A DNA stretch of 7,405 nt from NCBI GenBank assembly GCA_027311125.1, contig DAICZO010000030.1, forward strand, positions 1 through 7,405, given 5' to 3'. The notes under the pieces are model-generated. The model searched no databases. It had not been told where the DNA came from and saw only the letters and a list, made by a program, of their open reading frames with translations. Shown here in pieces: positions 1 to 7,314 of the stretch (position 1 is its first letter; each line of letters starts with the position of its first letter). The translations under genes and the position numbers were made by a program. The DNA is from Acidobacteriaceae bacterium (GTDB lineage Bacteria > Acidobacteriota > Terriglobia > Terriglobales > Acidobacteriaceae).

Positions 1-7
1 AGGAAAA

Positions 8-3000
8 ATGAGAATAAGAACGCGGCTGATGTTTATACCGCTGTTGGTCATGTGCCTGCTGGCATACGTGCCGGCGGGATTCGCGCAAGCCGTTTATGGA
101 TCCATCTTTGGAACGGTAACCGACGCTACTGGGGCTGTGATTCCGAATGCAACGGTCACCGTTACGGATGTTGCCAAGGGAACGTCCGTAACGGTGCAGT
201 CTAACGGCAGCGGTGAGTTCACCGTCGAGCACCTTATTCCCGACACATACGACATCAAGGTAACGATGGCTGGGTTTAAGAGCTACGTAACCAAAGGTTT
301 GGGAGTATCTGCTGACACCTCGCGTAAATTGCAGGCGACGTTGGAGGCTGGCGCGTCTGACAAGACGATCGATGTTAGTGCTGATTCGGTTCCCTTGTTG
401 AAGACGGACCGCGCTGATGTTTCGACCGTATTCAGCGGGAAGGAGATTCAGGATCTGCCAATTGGTGATCGCAACTTTACGAACCTACAGCTACTGCTGC
501 CGGGTGCGCAGCAATTGGGTTGGTCTCACGCGGCTGATGAAAATCCGCAAGGCAGTAAGCAAATTCAGGTAGATGGTCAGGCATTTGGTGGTGTGGCGTT
601 TGAACTGGATGGAACCGACAATCAGGATCCAATTCTTGGAATTATCGTCATCAATCCGAATATTGACTCGCTGCAAGAGTCGAAGATTACGACACAAAAT
701 TTCGATGCTGAGTTTGGTAAAGCAGTATCGTCGGTTGTAACCGCTCAAACGAAGTCGGGTTCGAATGCGTTTCACGGTTCGGTCTTCGATTACCGCGAGA
801 GCAACGCAAATCTCGCACGCGATCCATTCCAGCAAGGTCCGGCACAGCTCACTGCGGCCAGTCCTTTCCCTGGCGGTCTTAAGAATCAGTTTGGCGGTTC
901 AGTTGGCGGTCCGATCCTGAGGGATAAAATCTTCTTCTTCGCCGATTACCAAGGAGTTCGGCAAAAGGTTGGTATTTCTCAACTACAGACGGTCCCATCG
1001 GCACACTTGATCTCTTCCTGTCTGGGAGAAGCCACCAGCAGCAGCGGAATGGCTGGTTGCGATTTTAGCGAGTACGTCACTGCCGGTGCCACCACGGGTA
1101 TCTACAATCCCGCGACTGGTCTTCCTTATGCCAACAACGTGATTCCGACTTCTCAGCTGTCTGCTCCCGCTCTGAATCTACTGAAGACGTTGCAGAAGTA
1201 CACTCCTAACAATCTGCTAGGTAAGTATCCTGGTTTGGTCAACAACTACTCCGGTAGTGGTGCGGGTCTTTTCAACAGCAACCAGTGGGATGTTCGTGGA
1301 GACTATCAGGTCACGGACAAGATTCATGCCTTTGGCCGTTTCAGCCGATTTACGGACGTATTGAGTGGCACGACGTTGTTTGGTGCTGCTGGTGGTTCGG
1401 GCTTTGGGTTGGGCGGCTATGGTGGCAATTCAACGGGAGCTAACGACAGCCTTGCTCTAGGCACAGACGTTGCTCTGAATGCTACGTTGGTCACCGACGT
1501 TCGTCTTGGTTATTACCGGTACAACATTGCCGACTCGAAGTTTGACCAGTCGACCAATGTTGCTACTGCCCTGGGTATCCCTGGCCTGAATACGGGAACA
1601 CTCACTACGGGCGGTTCGCCTGGCTTCAACATCACAGAAGTAGGTTCGTTTGGTGGTCCTAACAACGGTACCGCACAAGGTCCTCAGTATGGTGATGGTC
1701 TTAACGTAAACCGTTGCAACTGCCCATTGACGGAGCGTGAAGACCAGTTTCAGGTAGTAAATAACTGGACCAAAATGATCGGCAACCATGCGATCAAGTT
1801 TGGTGCAGACCTTCGTTACGCGCGCAACCTTCGTGTACCAAGCGACAATGACCGCACCGGCATTCTGCAGTTTGGCACTGGCCCAACTTCTGATGGACTG
1901 GGCGACAGCACCGGCCTTGGCTTTGCCACTTTTGTACTTGGTAATGTAACCAACTTCAACCGTTACGTGAGCACGTCCACGAATGCAAAAGAATTCCAGA
2001 AGAGGGACTTCTTCTACGCTCAGGACACCTGGCGCGCAACGCAGAAACTGACGGTCAACTACGGTCTACGCTATGAGTTGTACTTCCCTGAATCTGTCAA
2101 CGGAAAAGGGAACGGCTCGCTGTTGAACCTTGATACTGGTTACTTGCAGGTTGCAGGTTATGGCAATATTGGCAGCAATATGAACATCAATAAAGCAGCC
2201 AATGCCTACAATCCTCGTTTGGGAGTTGCTTACCAGTTACGCCCGAACTCGGTAATCCGTGCAGGCTACGGACGCAGCTTTGACATCGGCGTGTTCGGAT
2301 CTATCTTCGGGCACGTGGCAACCCAGAACTTGCCAGTATTGGCGAATCAGCAGATTACTACGACGGGCGGACCGACTGCAGACGCCTTCAGTCTGGCTGT
2401 AGGGCCTGCCGCATATCAGCCGATTTCGGTGCCTGCCAGTGGTTTGCTGCCTGGGCCGGGGTATGCAGTGAATAACAAAGCCCGTCCGACAACCCTGCGG
2501 CTGCCTACCATTGATGCATGGAACCTGAGCTTCCAGCAGGCTATCTCCTCAACACTTTCCGTCACTGTTGCTTATGTTGGCAATAAGGGCACTCACACTC
2601 TTAGCGCTGGAGATGGTAACAACACGAACCCAAATGAAGCTGGAATTATATTGCCCGCCCAGTACTCAGTGAATGGTCAGGCGTTGCACTATGATCCCAA
2701 TGGAGCATCGACCTTGACTCCGAATTCCACCGCAACCGCTGTTTCGAACACTACGCTGTTACAGCGGTACTATGGTGGAAAACTGGCTGCATGCGCCGAT
2801 ACAGCGTACGCCGCACAACCGGGTGTCCCTGCAGGATCTTGCGGTTGGACGAACGGTATCAGCTACTACGGCGATAACCAGGATACCCACTACAACTCGC
2901 TACAGATCAGCGCAGCGAAGCAGACCAGTCATGGCCTCACGTTGAATGTGAACTATGCCTACCAGCGTAGTACCAACTTCAACTCTGGCTATGCAACGTG

Positions 3001-3658
3001 GAGCAAGGCAGCAGTCAAGGGACCCGACGATTCAGTTCGCCGCAACCAGATGACTCTGTATGGAACTTATCTCCTGCCGTTTGGCCGTAATCAGATGTTC
3101 CTTGGGCATGCAAATGCAGTCGTCAATCAAATTGTTGGCGGATGGCAGTTCAGCCCTGTGATGACTTACGCGAGTGGTCTTCCCTTCACCTTGAGCGACA
3201 GCGAGTGCGGACAGCAAGTTCCGGGTTCCGCTCCTTGTTACCCCAATGGTAGCTCCAGTGGCCTCAAAACAGGTGCATCTGGCTTTCCTGGCGGGGGTCT
3301 TAAGTTCTATGACAGTGTGCTTCCTGGTCATGCCTCCGCTTCGAAGACTTTGAATATTTGCACCACGCCTTCGAGTGGTTTTAGCTGTCCTGGACTTGAC
3401 CAGATTGGAAATGGTGGCAGAAACAATGCTTGGGGCCCTCATTTCTTCAACGCTGATCTGTCGCTGCAAAAGAACTTCCCAATCCATGAAAGCCTCCTCG
3501 CCCAGTTCCGTGTCGATGCGTTCAATGGGTTCAACCACATCAACTTTGCCAACCCTGGTGGTAATGTCGAGCAGACTGGATCCATCTCAGGTGGGCCTGG
3601 ACCTGGCGGTACGACAAGCCCCCGTCAACTGCAGTTCTCACTGCGCGTCCAGTTCTAA
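8..3658 (+). CDS. Oar-like TonB-dependent outer-membrane receptor with N-terminal carboxypeptidase-regulatory-like domain
   Basis: Predicted 1216-aa outer-membrane beta-barrel for TonB-driven uptake of an unknown ligand, probably an oligosaccharide or peptide if it follows the family. The start at 8 has AGGA at 1-4 and opens a clear signal peptide: Arg-rich start, hydrophobic core about 8-23, AQA cleavage site after residue 28. Residues about 29-115 form a CarboxypepD_reg-like beta-sandwich (GTVTDATGAVIPNATVTV, then GEFTVEHLIPDTYDIKV). A possible TonB box (KTIDVSAD) lies near 119-126. The plug covers roughly 130-260 (LPIGDRNFTNLQLLLPGA; LDGTDNQDP; FDAEFGKAVSSVVTAQTKSG). The rest is an aromatic-rich barrel with Gly/Asn/Ser-rich loops, ending in SLRVQF with the C-terminal Phe used for outer-membrane assembly. 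The NRCNCPL motif at 568-574 fits acidobacterial members as I recall them. The frame is intact and ends in tandem TAA stops. The promoter lies outside the window. The family call is secure; the ligand is unknown. Confidence 0.93.
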   Translation: MRIRTRLMFIPLLVMCLLAYVPAGFAQAVYGSIFGTVTDATGAVIPNATVTVTDVAKGTSVTVQSNGSGEFTVEHLIPDTYDIKVTMAGFKSYVTKGLGVSADTSRKLQATLEAGASDKTIDVSADSVPLLKTDRADVSTVFSGKEIQDLPIGDRNFTNLQLLLPGAQQLGWSHAADENPQGSKQIQVDGQAFGGVAFELDGTDNQDPILGIIVINPNIDSLQESKITTQNFDAEFGKAVSSVVTAQTKSGSNAFHGSVFDYRESNANLARDPFQQGPAQLTAASPFPGGLKNQFGGSVGGPILRDKIFFFADYQGVRQKVGISQLQTVPSAHLISSCLGEATSSSGMAGCDFSEYVTAGATTGIYNPATGLPYANNVIPTSQLSAPALNLLKTLQKYTPNNLLGKYPGLVNNYSGSGAGLFNSNQWDVRGDYQVTDKIHAFGRFSRFTDVLSGTTLFGAAGGSGFGLGGYGGNSTGANDSLALGTDVALNATLVTDVRLGYYRYNIADSKFDQSTNVATALGIPGLNTGTLTTGGSPGFNITEVGSFGGPNNGTAQGPQYGDGLNVNRCNCPLTEREDQFQVVNNWTKMIGNHAIKFGADLRYARNLRVPSDNDRTGILQFGTGPTSDGLGDSTGLGFATFVLGNVTNFNRYVSTSTNAKEFQKRDFFYAQDTWRATQKLTVNYGLRYELYFPESVNGKGNGSLLNLDTGYLQVAGYGNIGSNMNINKAANAYNPRLGVAYQLRPNSVIRAGYGRSFDIGVFGSIFGHVATQNLPVLANQQITTTGGPTADAFSLAVGPAAYQPISVPASGLLPGPGYAVNNKARPTTLRLPTIDAWNLSFQQAISSTLSVTVAYVGNKGTHTLSAGDGNNTNPNEAGIILPAQYSVNGQALHYDPNGASTLTPNSTATAVSNTTLLQRYYGGKLAACADTAYAAQPGVPAGSCGWTNGISYYGDNQDTHYNSLQISAAKQTSHGLTLNVNYAYQRSTNFNSGYATWSKAAVKGPDDSVRRNQMTLYGTYLLPFGRNQMFLGHANAVVNQIVGGWQFSPVMTYASGLPFTLSDSECGQQVPGSAPCYPNGSSSGLKTGASGFPGGGLKFYDSVLPGHASASKTLNICTTPSSGFSCPGLDQIGNGGRNNAWGPHFFNADLSLQKNFPIHESLLAQFRVDAFNGFNHINFANPGGNVEQTGSISGGPGPGGTTSPRQLQFSLRVQF

Positions 3659-3673
3659 TAACGCAGTACAACC

Positions 3674-3712
3674 AAGCGGGGGAGCCATGGCTCCCCCGCT
3701 TACTTTTGTCTT
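3674..3712 (+). terminator. Rho-independent terminator after the receptor gene
   Basis: AAGCGGGGGAGCC (3674-3686) and GGCTCCCCCGCTT (3689-3701) are perfect 13-bp inverted repeats around a central AT, making a 28-bp palindrome. On the plus strand a T-rich run follows (TTACTTTTGTCTT, 3700-3712). The other side, read on the minus strand, is not T-rich, so it works as a terminator only for rightward transcription. It sits 15 nt after the receptor stop codon and 21 nt before the next start, so it should end or attenuate receptor transcription and separate the downstream TPR gene pair. Confidence 0.88.
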
Positions 3713-3733
3713 ATGATTCAGGTCAGGTAACTC

Positions 3734-4795
3734 ATGCGTATTTTCTGCAGGTTCGTTGTTTTATTTTCGTTGGTGGGTGGGACGGTGTTTGTACCCGGGA
3801 TGCTTGGTGCGCAGGTGCCTGCTGCGGCAGGAAGTGGTGGGAGTGGAGATGTTCTTACGCTGGTGCAGATTCGCCATTTGATTGATCGCGGTCAGGTTGA
3901 CGCGGCGTTGAAGAGCCTGGATCAGTTGCAGGCTCAGCAGCCTGCAACGCCCGGATTGGACAGGGTTCGGGGCGTTGCGTTGTATGCGAAGAACCGATTT
4001 ACGGAGGCGGATGCTGCGTTTGCTGCGGCCTTGAAGGTTGATCCTAAGGATCAGGAGGCTACTCAGATGCAGGGGTTGACGCTGTTCCGACTGGGGCGGC
4101 CGAAGGATGCAATCCCGCTGCTGGAGTCGGCGCATAACTGGACGGAACAGACCAAGGTCGATCCTAGCTATGTGTTGGCGCTGTGCTATCTGGATACGAG
4201 GAATTATGACAGTGCGCGGCATGCGTTTGCGAGTCAGTATGGGTTTGCGCCGGACTCTGCCTCGGCCTATCTGCTGGCAGCGCGGATGCTGTTGCGGCGA
4301 GAGTATGTTCCGGTGGCGCAGGAGTATGCGCGGAAGGCCCTGGAGTTGAATCCGGAGTTGCCGCTGGCGCATGGATTGCTTGGAGAGATTGCCTTGGCGG
4401 GCGAGCACCTGGACGAGGCAATTGCGGAGTTTGAGAAGGAGCGCGTGCGTAATCCGCTGGAGGGTGGGGTGTATGACCGGCTGGGAGATGCTTATAGCCG
4501 CGCTGGGAATTATGTGATGGCGCAGCAGTCGTTACAGCGGGCGGTGTTGCTGGAGCCTAATGCAACGGGACCCTATATTTTGTTGGGCAAGGTGATGTTG
4601 AAACGGCAGGACCCGGTTGGAGCGGTGACGTATCTCGATCGTGCGGTGAAGATGGATCCATCGAACTATATGACTCATAGTTTGCTGGGGCAGGCTTACC
4701 GCGCACTGGGGCGGAGTGAGGACGCGGCGCGTGAGACCGAGGTCGCGCAGAAGATACAGGCGAATAATGAGCCTAAGCTTGAATCGGTACATTAG
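3734..4795 (+). CDS. Exported tetratricopeptide-repeat protein
   Basis: A 353-aa protein with a signal peptide (hydrophobic about 6-20, likely cleavage LGA|QVP after residue 26), so it is expected in the periplasm or at the outer membrane. After a short Gly/Ser-rich linker (30-38) nearly the whole chain is tandem helix pairs of the TPR type, about eight or nine repeats from residue 41 to 344. The clearest are 74-106 (ALYAKNRFTEADAAFAAALKVDP), 177-208 (ending YARKALELNPE), 210-241 (LGEIALAGEHLDEAIAEFEK), 245-276, 279-310 (ending LDRAVKMDPS) and 313-344. There is no catalytic domain, so a scaffold or binding role is the sensible reading. A weak AGGT at 3725-3728 precedes the ATG. It follows the receptor after a terminator and overlaps the next gene by 29 nt. 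It may work with the receptor or the propeller protein; that part is inference from context. Confidence 0.85.
   Translation: MRIFCRFVVLFSLVGGTVFVPGMLGAQVPAAAGSGGSGDVLTLVQIRHLIDRGQVDAALKSLDQLQAQQPATPGLDRVRGVALYAKNRFTEADAAFAAALKVDPKDQEATQMQGLTLFRLGRPKDAIPLLESAHNWTEQTKVDPSYVLALCYLDTRNYDSARHAFASQYGFAPDSASAYLLAARMLLRREYVPVAQEYARKALELNPELPLAHGLLGEIALAGEHLDEAIAEFEKERVRNPLEGGVYDRLGDAYSRAGNYVMAQQSLQRAVLLEPNATGPYILLGKVMLKRQDPVGAVTYLDRAVKMDPSNYMTHSLLGQAYRALGRSEDAARETEVAQKIQANNEPKLESVH
4758..4760 (+). promoter_or_regulatory. Ribosome binding site that fixes the start of the propeller gene
   Basis: AGG at 4758-4760 lies 6 nt before ATG 4767. The same frame opens earlier, at ATG 4716, but that would add 17 Arg-rich residues ahead of an otherwise ordinary signal peptide and has no better ribosome site. 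The start at 4767 gives a normal export signal. The site is inside the 3' end of the TPR gene, consistent with translational coupling. Confidence 0.6.
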
Positions 4796-7046
4796 AACGA
4801 GTGGAGTGCTGGTAGCGTGTGCTTTGGCGCTGGGAGCGTGGGCGCAGACCGGTCATGAGCATGGGGGTTCTCCTGGGGTTGAGGCCGGAGTTTCTTCTGC
4901 AACAGCTTCGGTTACATATCAATCGGCAAGCACCAAGAAGATGGCTGCGTTGCTTGCGCAGATCTACGAGACGAGCGATTGGAAGGGTGATCCGAACAAG
5001 CAGGCAGAGCGTGCGGTGTATTATCGGCAGCTATTACAGCGACCGCTGGGATTTACAGACGAGGTGATGGTACGGCTGGAGTTGGGCAGGGAACTGCTGC
5101 GTGCTGGTGATAGCGCTGGAGCTATCGAGGCGTTTGAGGCACTGCGAACCAGAGTCGCAGCGCTGCATGAGACGTTACCGCCGACTGCGGAACATGACCT
5201 AGGGGAGTGGCTTGCGCTGTCGTATCTGCGGCTGGGGGAGCAGGAAAACTGTTTACATATGCATGGGCAGAAGTCGTGCATCTTTCCGATACGAGCGTCG
5301 GGCGTACACAAGTTGCCGCGTGGAGCGGAGGGTGCTGTGCGCGAGTTTACGGCACTACTGGAGCGGAATACGAATGATATGGAGGCGCGCTGGCTGCTTA
5401 ATGTGGCTTTCATGCAGCTAGGCCGCTATCCGCAGGACGTGCCGAAGCAGTGGCTTATTGAGAGTAGTTTGTTCGACTCTGAGCAGGATATTGGGGACTT
5501 CCCAGACTATGCGCCTGCCGCTGGATTGGACGTGACGAGCCATGCGGGCGGGGTGGTGATGGAAGACTTCGATGGCGACGGCTTGCTGGATATTATGGTG
5601 ACCTCGTCGGGGCCTCGTGACCAGATGCATCTGTTCCATAACAATGGTGACGGTAGCTTTCGCGATGTGACGATGAAGGCTGGACTGAGGGGCGAGACCG
5701 GTGGTCTGAACCTGGTGGTGACGGACTACAACAATGATGGGCATCCGGATGTGCTGGTGCTGCGCGGTGCGTGGATGGGGAAGTATGGTAAGTATCCGAT
5801 GTCGTTGCTGCGCAACAATGGGGATGGGACGTTCGATGACGTGACGGAGGCAGCAGGGTTGATGTCACTCCATCCGACGCAGACTGCGGCGTGGGCTGAC
5901 TTCGATAACGATGGGTACCTTGACTTGTTTGTAGGACATGAGTCGACGAAGGATGATCCCCATCCGTCACAACTCTTCCACAATAATCACGACGGTACGT
6001 TTACCGAGATGGCGGGACCAAGTGGGTTGGCAGAGTTGGGATTTGTGAAGGGGGTTGCGTGGGGCGACTTCAATAATGATGGGCGTCCTGATTTGTATGT
6101 CTCCGTGCTGAGTGGCGGAAATCATTTATTTCGAAATGATGGGCCGCAGGACACGAGCGGTAGCGTTCGGGGCTGGAAGTTTACGGACGTGACGTCTATG
6201 GCTGGAGTAGGAACTCAGAAGCATAGCTTTGCCACGTGGTTTTTTGATTATGACAATGATGGATGGCCAGATATTTTTGTTGCGGGCTATTCGGCTGAGT
6301 CGGCGCAGGATGTCGGTGCGTTCGAGATGGGTAAGCCGTTCCATGCTGAGACCCCACGACTCTACCGAAATAACCATGACGGAACGTTTCGGGATGTTAC
6401 GCAAGAGGTGCATCTGGATCGAGCAATTTTGACGATGGGTGCAAACTTCGGTGATCTGGATAATGACGGATATCTGGACGTTTATCTGGGGACGGGGGAT
6501 TCGCCGTATACGGCATTGTTGCCGAATCGGATGTTCAGAAATGACGGCGGTAAGCGATTCCTGGATGTGACGACGTCAGGTGGATTTGGACATCTTCAGA
6601 AGGGGCATGGAGTAGCGTTTGGCGACGTAGAAAATACGGGTAGTGAGGATGTGTTTGAAGAGATGGGTGGGGCGTTGCCGGGGGATACATTCCAAAGTGT
6701 TCTGTACCATAACCCTGGCCATGGCCATCATTGGTTGACGATCGAGTTGGAGGGGGTTTCGACCAATCGGGCGGCGTTTGGGGCTCGGATCTGTGTGACG
6801 GTTCGGGAGGCTGCCGGGGAGCGAAAGATCTACCGAACGGTTGGTTATGGATCGAGCTTTGGTGGTAATCCGTTGCGTCAACATATTGGTCTGGGAGATG
6901 CATCGTCTGTGGCCAATATAGAGATCGATTGGCCCGTCTCGAAGACGAAACAAGTATTTACTAACGTTAAAGCTGATGAGATGGTGCATGTGCGTGAGGG
7001 GGTAGATCGTCTGGAGGAGATGCCGCCTGTTCGAGTGGGCAAGTGA
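4767..7046 (+). CDS. Exported TPR, seven-bladed FG-GAP/VCBS propeller and ASPIC/UnbV (CRTAC1-family) protein
   Basis: A 759-aa exported protein. The signal peptide has a likely AWA|Q cleavage after residue 26; an LVAC lipobox-like string at 15-18 leaves a lipoprotein option open. Residues about 58-220 are helical, TPR-like. Within them is a Cys/His cluster, C162-x-H164-x-H166-x4-C171, followed by IFPI and GVH181. From about 255 to 650 there are seven FG-GAP/VCBS repeats with calcium-loop motifs: DFDGDGLLD 267, DYNNDGHPD 320, DFDNDGYLD 378, DFNNDGRPD 434, DYDNDGWPD 494, DLDNDGYLD 563 and a decayed DVENTGSED 620. This matches an integrin-alpha-like seven-bladed beta-propeller. The HHWLTIEL segment (654-661) and NRAAFGARI at 667 lead into an ASPIC/UnbV domain ending near 744. 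Such proteins are usually binding or adhesion modules; no enzyme activity can be claimed. It overlaps the TPR gene by 29 nt and is likely in the same mRNA. Confidence 0.9.
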   Translation: MSLSLNRYIRTSGVLVACALALGAWAQTGHEHGGSPGVEAGVSSATASVTYQSASTKKMAALLAQIYETSDWKGDPNKQAERAVYYRQLLQRPLGFTDEVMVRLELGRELLRAGDSAGAIEAFEALRTRVAALHETLPPTAEHDLGEWLALSYLRLGEQENCLHMHGQKSCIFPIRASGVHKLPRGAEGAVREFTALLERNTNDMEARWLLNVAFMQLGRYPQDVPKQWLIESSLFDSEQDIGDFPDYAPAAGLDVTSHAGGVVMEDFDGDGLLDIMVTSSGPRDQMHLFHNNGDGSFRDVTMKAGLRGETGGLNLVVTDYNNDGHPDVLVLRGAWMGKYGKYPMSLLRNNGDGTFDDVTEAAGLMSLHPTQTAAWADFDNDGYLDLFVGHESTKDDPHPSQLFHNNHDGTFTEMAGPSGLAELGFVKGVAWGDFNNDGRPDLYVSVLSGGNHLFRNDGPQDTSGSVRGWKFTDVTSMAGVGTQKHSFATWFFDYDNDGWPDIFVAGYSAESAQDVGAFEMGKPFHAETPRLYRNNHDGTFRDVTQEVHLDRAILTMGANFGDLDNDGYLDVYLGTGDSPYTALLPNRMFRNDGGKRFLDVTTSGGFGHLQKGHGVAFGDVENTGSEDVFEEMGGALPGDTFQSVLYHNPGHGHHWLTIELEGVSTNRAAFGARICVTVREAAGERKIYRTVGYGSSFGGNPLRQHIGLGDASSVANIEIDWPVSKTKQVFTNVKADEMVHVREGVDRLEEMPPVRVGK

Positions 7047-7196
7047 GTACTCTTGGGCTCCATCGGAGGGAAGCCTGACAAATATTGAGTAGGGTTGGGC
7101 TTGTAGGGAAGTTTGGCAGATGCGATACTTGAAAAGTTGCTGACGGTTGGTTTCTACCAAGGTTGTTAGTGCAAGCAGTGTTTCAATACATGTAGA
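7047..7196 (+). other. Intergenic stretch between the propeller gene and the tRNA-Leu fragment
   Basis: 150 nt with no credible ORF. I see no strong terminator after the propeller gene. CTCC-ATC-GGAG near 7058-7068 and TTGGT-TTCT-ACCAA at 7147-7160 can form short hairpins, but neither is followed by a T-run. The promoter for the tRNA should lie in the last 50-60 nt; I could not pick convincing -35 and -10 boxes. Confidence 0.5.
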
Positions 7197-7237
7197 GCCG
7201 GGATGGCGGAACTGGCAGACGCAGCGGACTCAAAATC
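7197..7237 (+). tRNA. 5' part of a tRNA-Leu(CAA) gene, cut in the anticodon stem
   Basis: The acceptor 5' strand GCCGGGA (7197-7203), T8-G9, the D arm with stem GCG/CGC (7206-7208 and 7220-7222) and the loop GAACTGGCAGA all fit bacterial tRNA-Leu. The anticodon stem 5' strand GCGGA (7224-7228) is followed by loop CTCAAAA (7229-7235) with anticodon CAA at 7231-7233, which reads UUG. The 3' stem should be TCCGC but is TCGTC, so the match ends at 7237. No variable arm, T arm (GGTTCGA-type) or acceptor 3' strand TCCCGGC occurs in the remaining 168 nt. The gene therefore cannot make a tRNA as it stands here. The break next to a probable integrase gene points to integration. A tRNA intron is the less likely alternative. 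Confidence 0.85.
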
Positions 7238-7241
7238 GTCC
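7226..7241. other. Probable attachment-site core (att junction) in the tRNA anticodon loop
   Basis: GGAC (7226-7229) and GTCC (7238-7241) are inverted 4-bp arms around the 8-nt TCAAAATC (7230-7237). The left arm and centre belong to the tRNA; the right arm belongs to the foreign side. Paired short arms around a 6-8 bp overlap is the usual architecture of tyrosine-recombinase core sites, and anticodon loops are a known target class. The assignment is inference: the arms are short, and the partner junction is outside the window. Confidence 0.5.
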
Positions 7242-7314
7242 AAGACAGTCTTCCATGACCACTCAAATCATTCAAAATAAGCATCTTATAGTCGATCCAG
7301 CCGGGCCGCTTCCG

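Noticed and set aside
3032..3538. Reverse-strand ORF of 168 codons inside the receptor gene
   Set aside because: Lies wholly within a well-supported receptor frame; the translation has no recognisable domain or low-complexity explanation other than the shadow of the + strand gene.
3375..3716. Plus-strand ORF of 113 codons overlapping the receptor's end and running through the terminator
   Set aside because: Out-of-frame shadow of the receptor; no ribosome site or domain, and it would cross a strong terminator hairpin.
3761..4408. Reverse-strand ORF of 215 codons across the TPR gene
   Set aside because: Arg/Gln-rich composition is the usual antisense shadow of G-rich TPR codons; the opposite strand has signal peptide and repeats.
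4716..4766. Longer N-terminus for the propeller protein starting at ATG 4716
   Set aside because: Adds MRTRRVRPRSRRRYRRI before a complete signal peptide; the ATG at 4767 has a better ribosome site and gives a normal export signal.
7056..7075. Possible terminator after the propeller gene (CTCC-ATC-GGAG hairpin)
   Set aside because: Only a 4-bp core stem with mismatched extension and no T-run behind it.
7147..7160. Hairpin TTGGT-TTCT-ACCAA before the tRNA fragment
   Set aside because: Five weak base pairs and no T-run; likely chance, though it could be a binding site.
7299..7305. Second AGCCGGG, matching the tRNA 5' end (7196-7202), as a possible repeated tRNA end or att repeat
   Set aside because: Seven GC-rich bases, and what follows is not tRNA-like.
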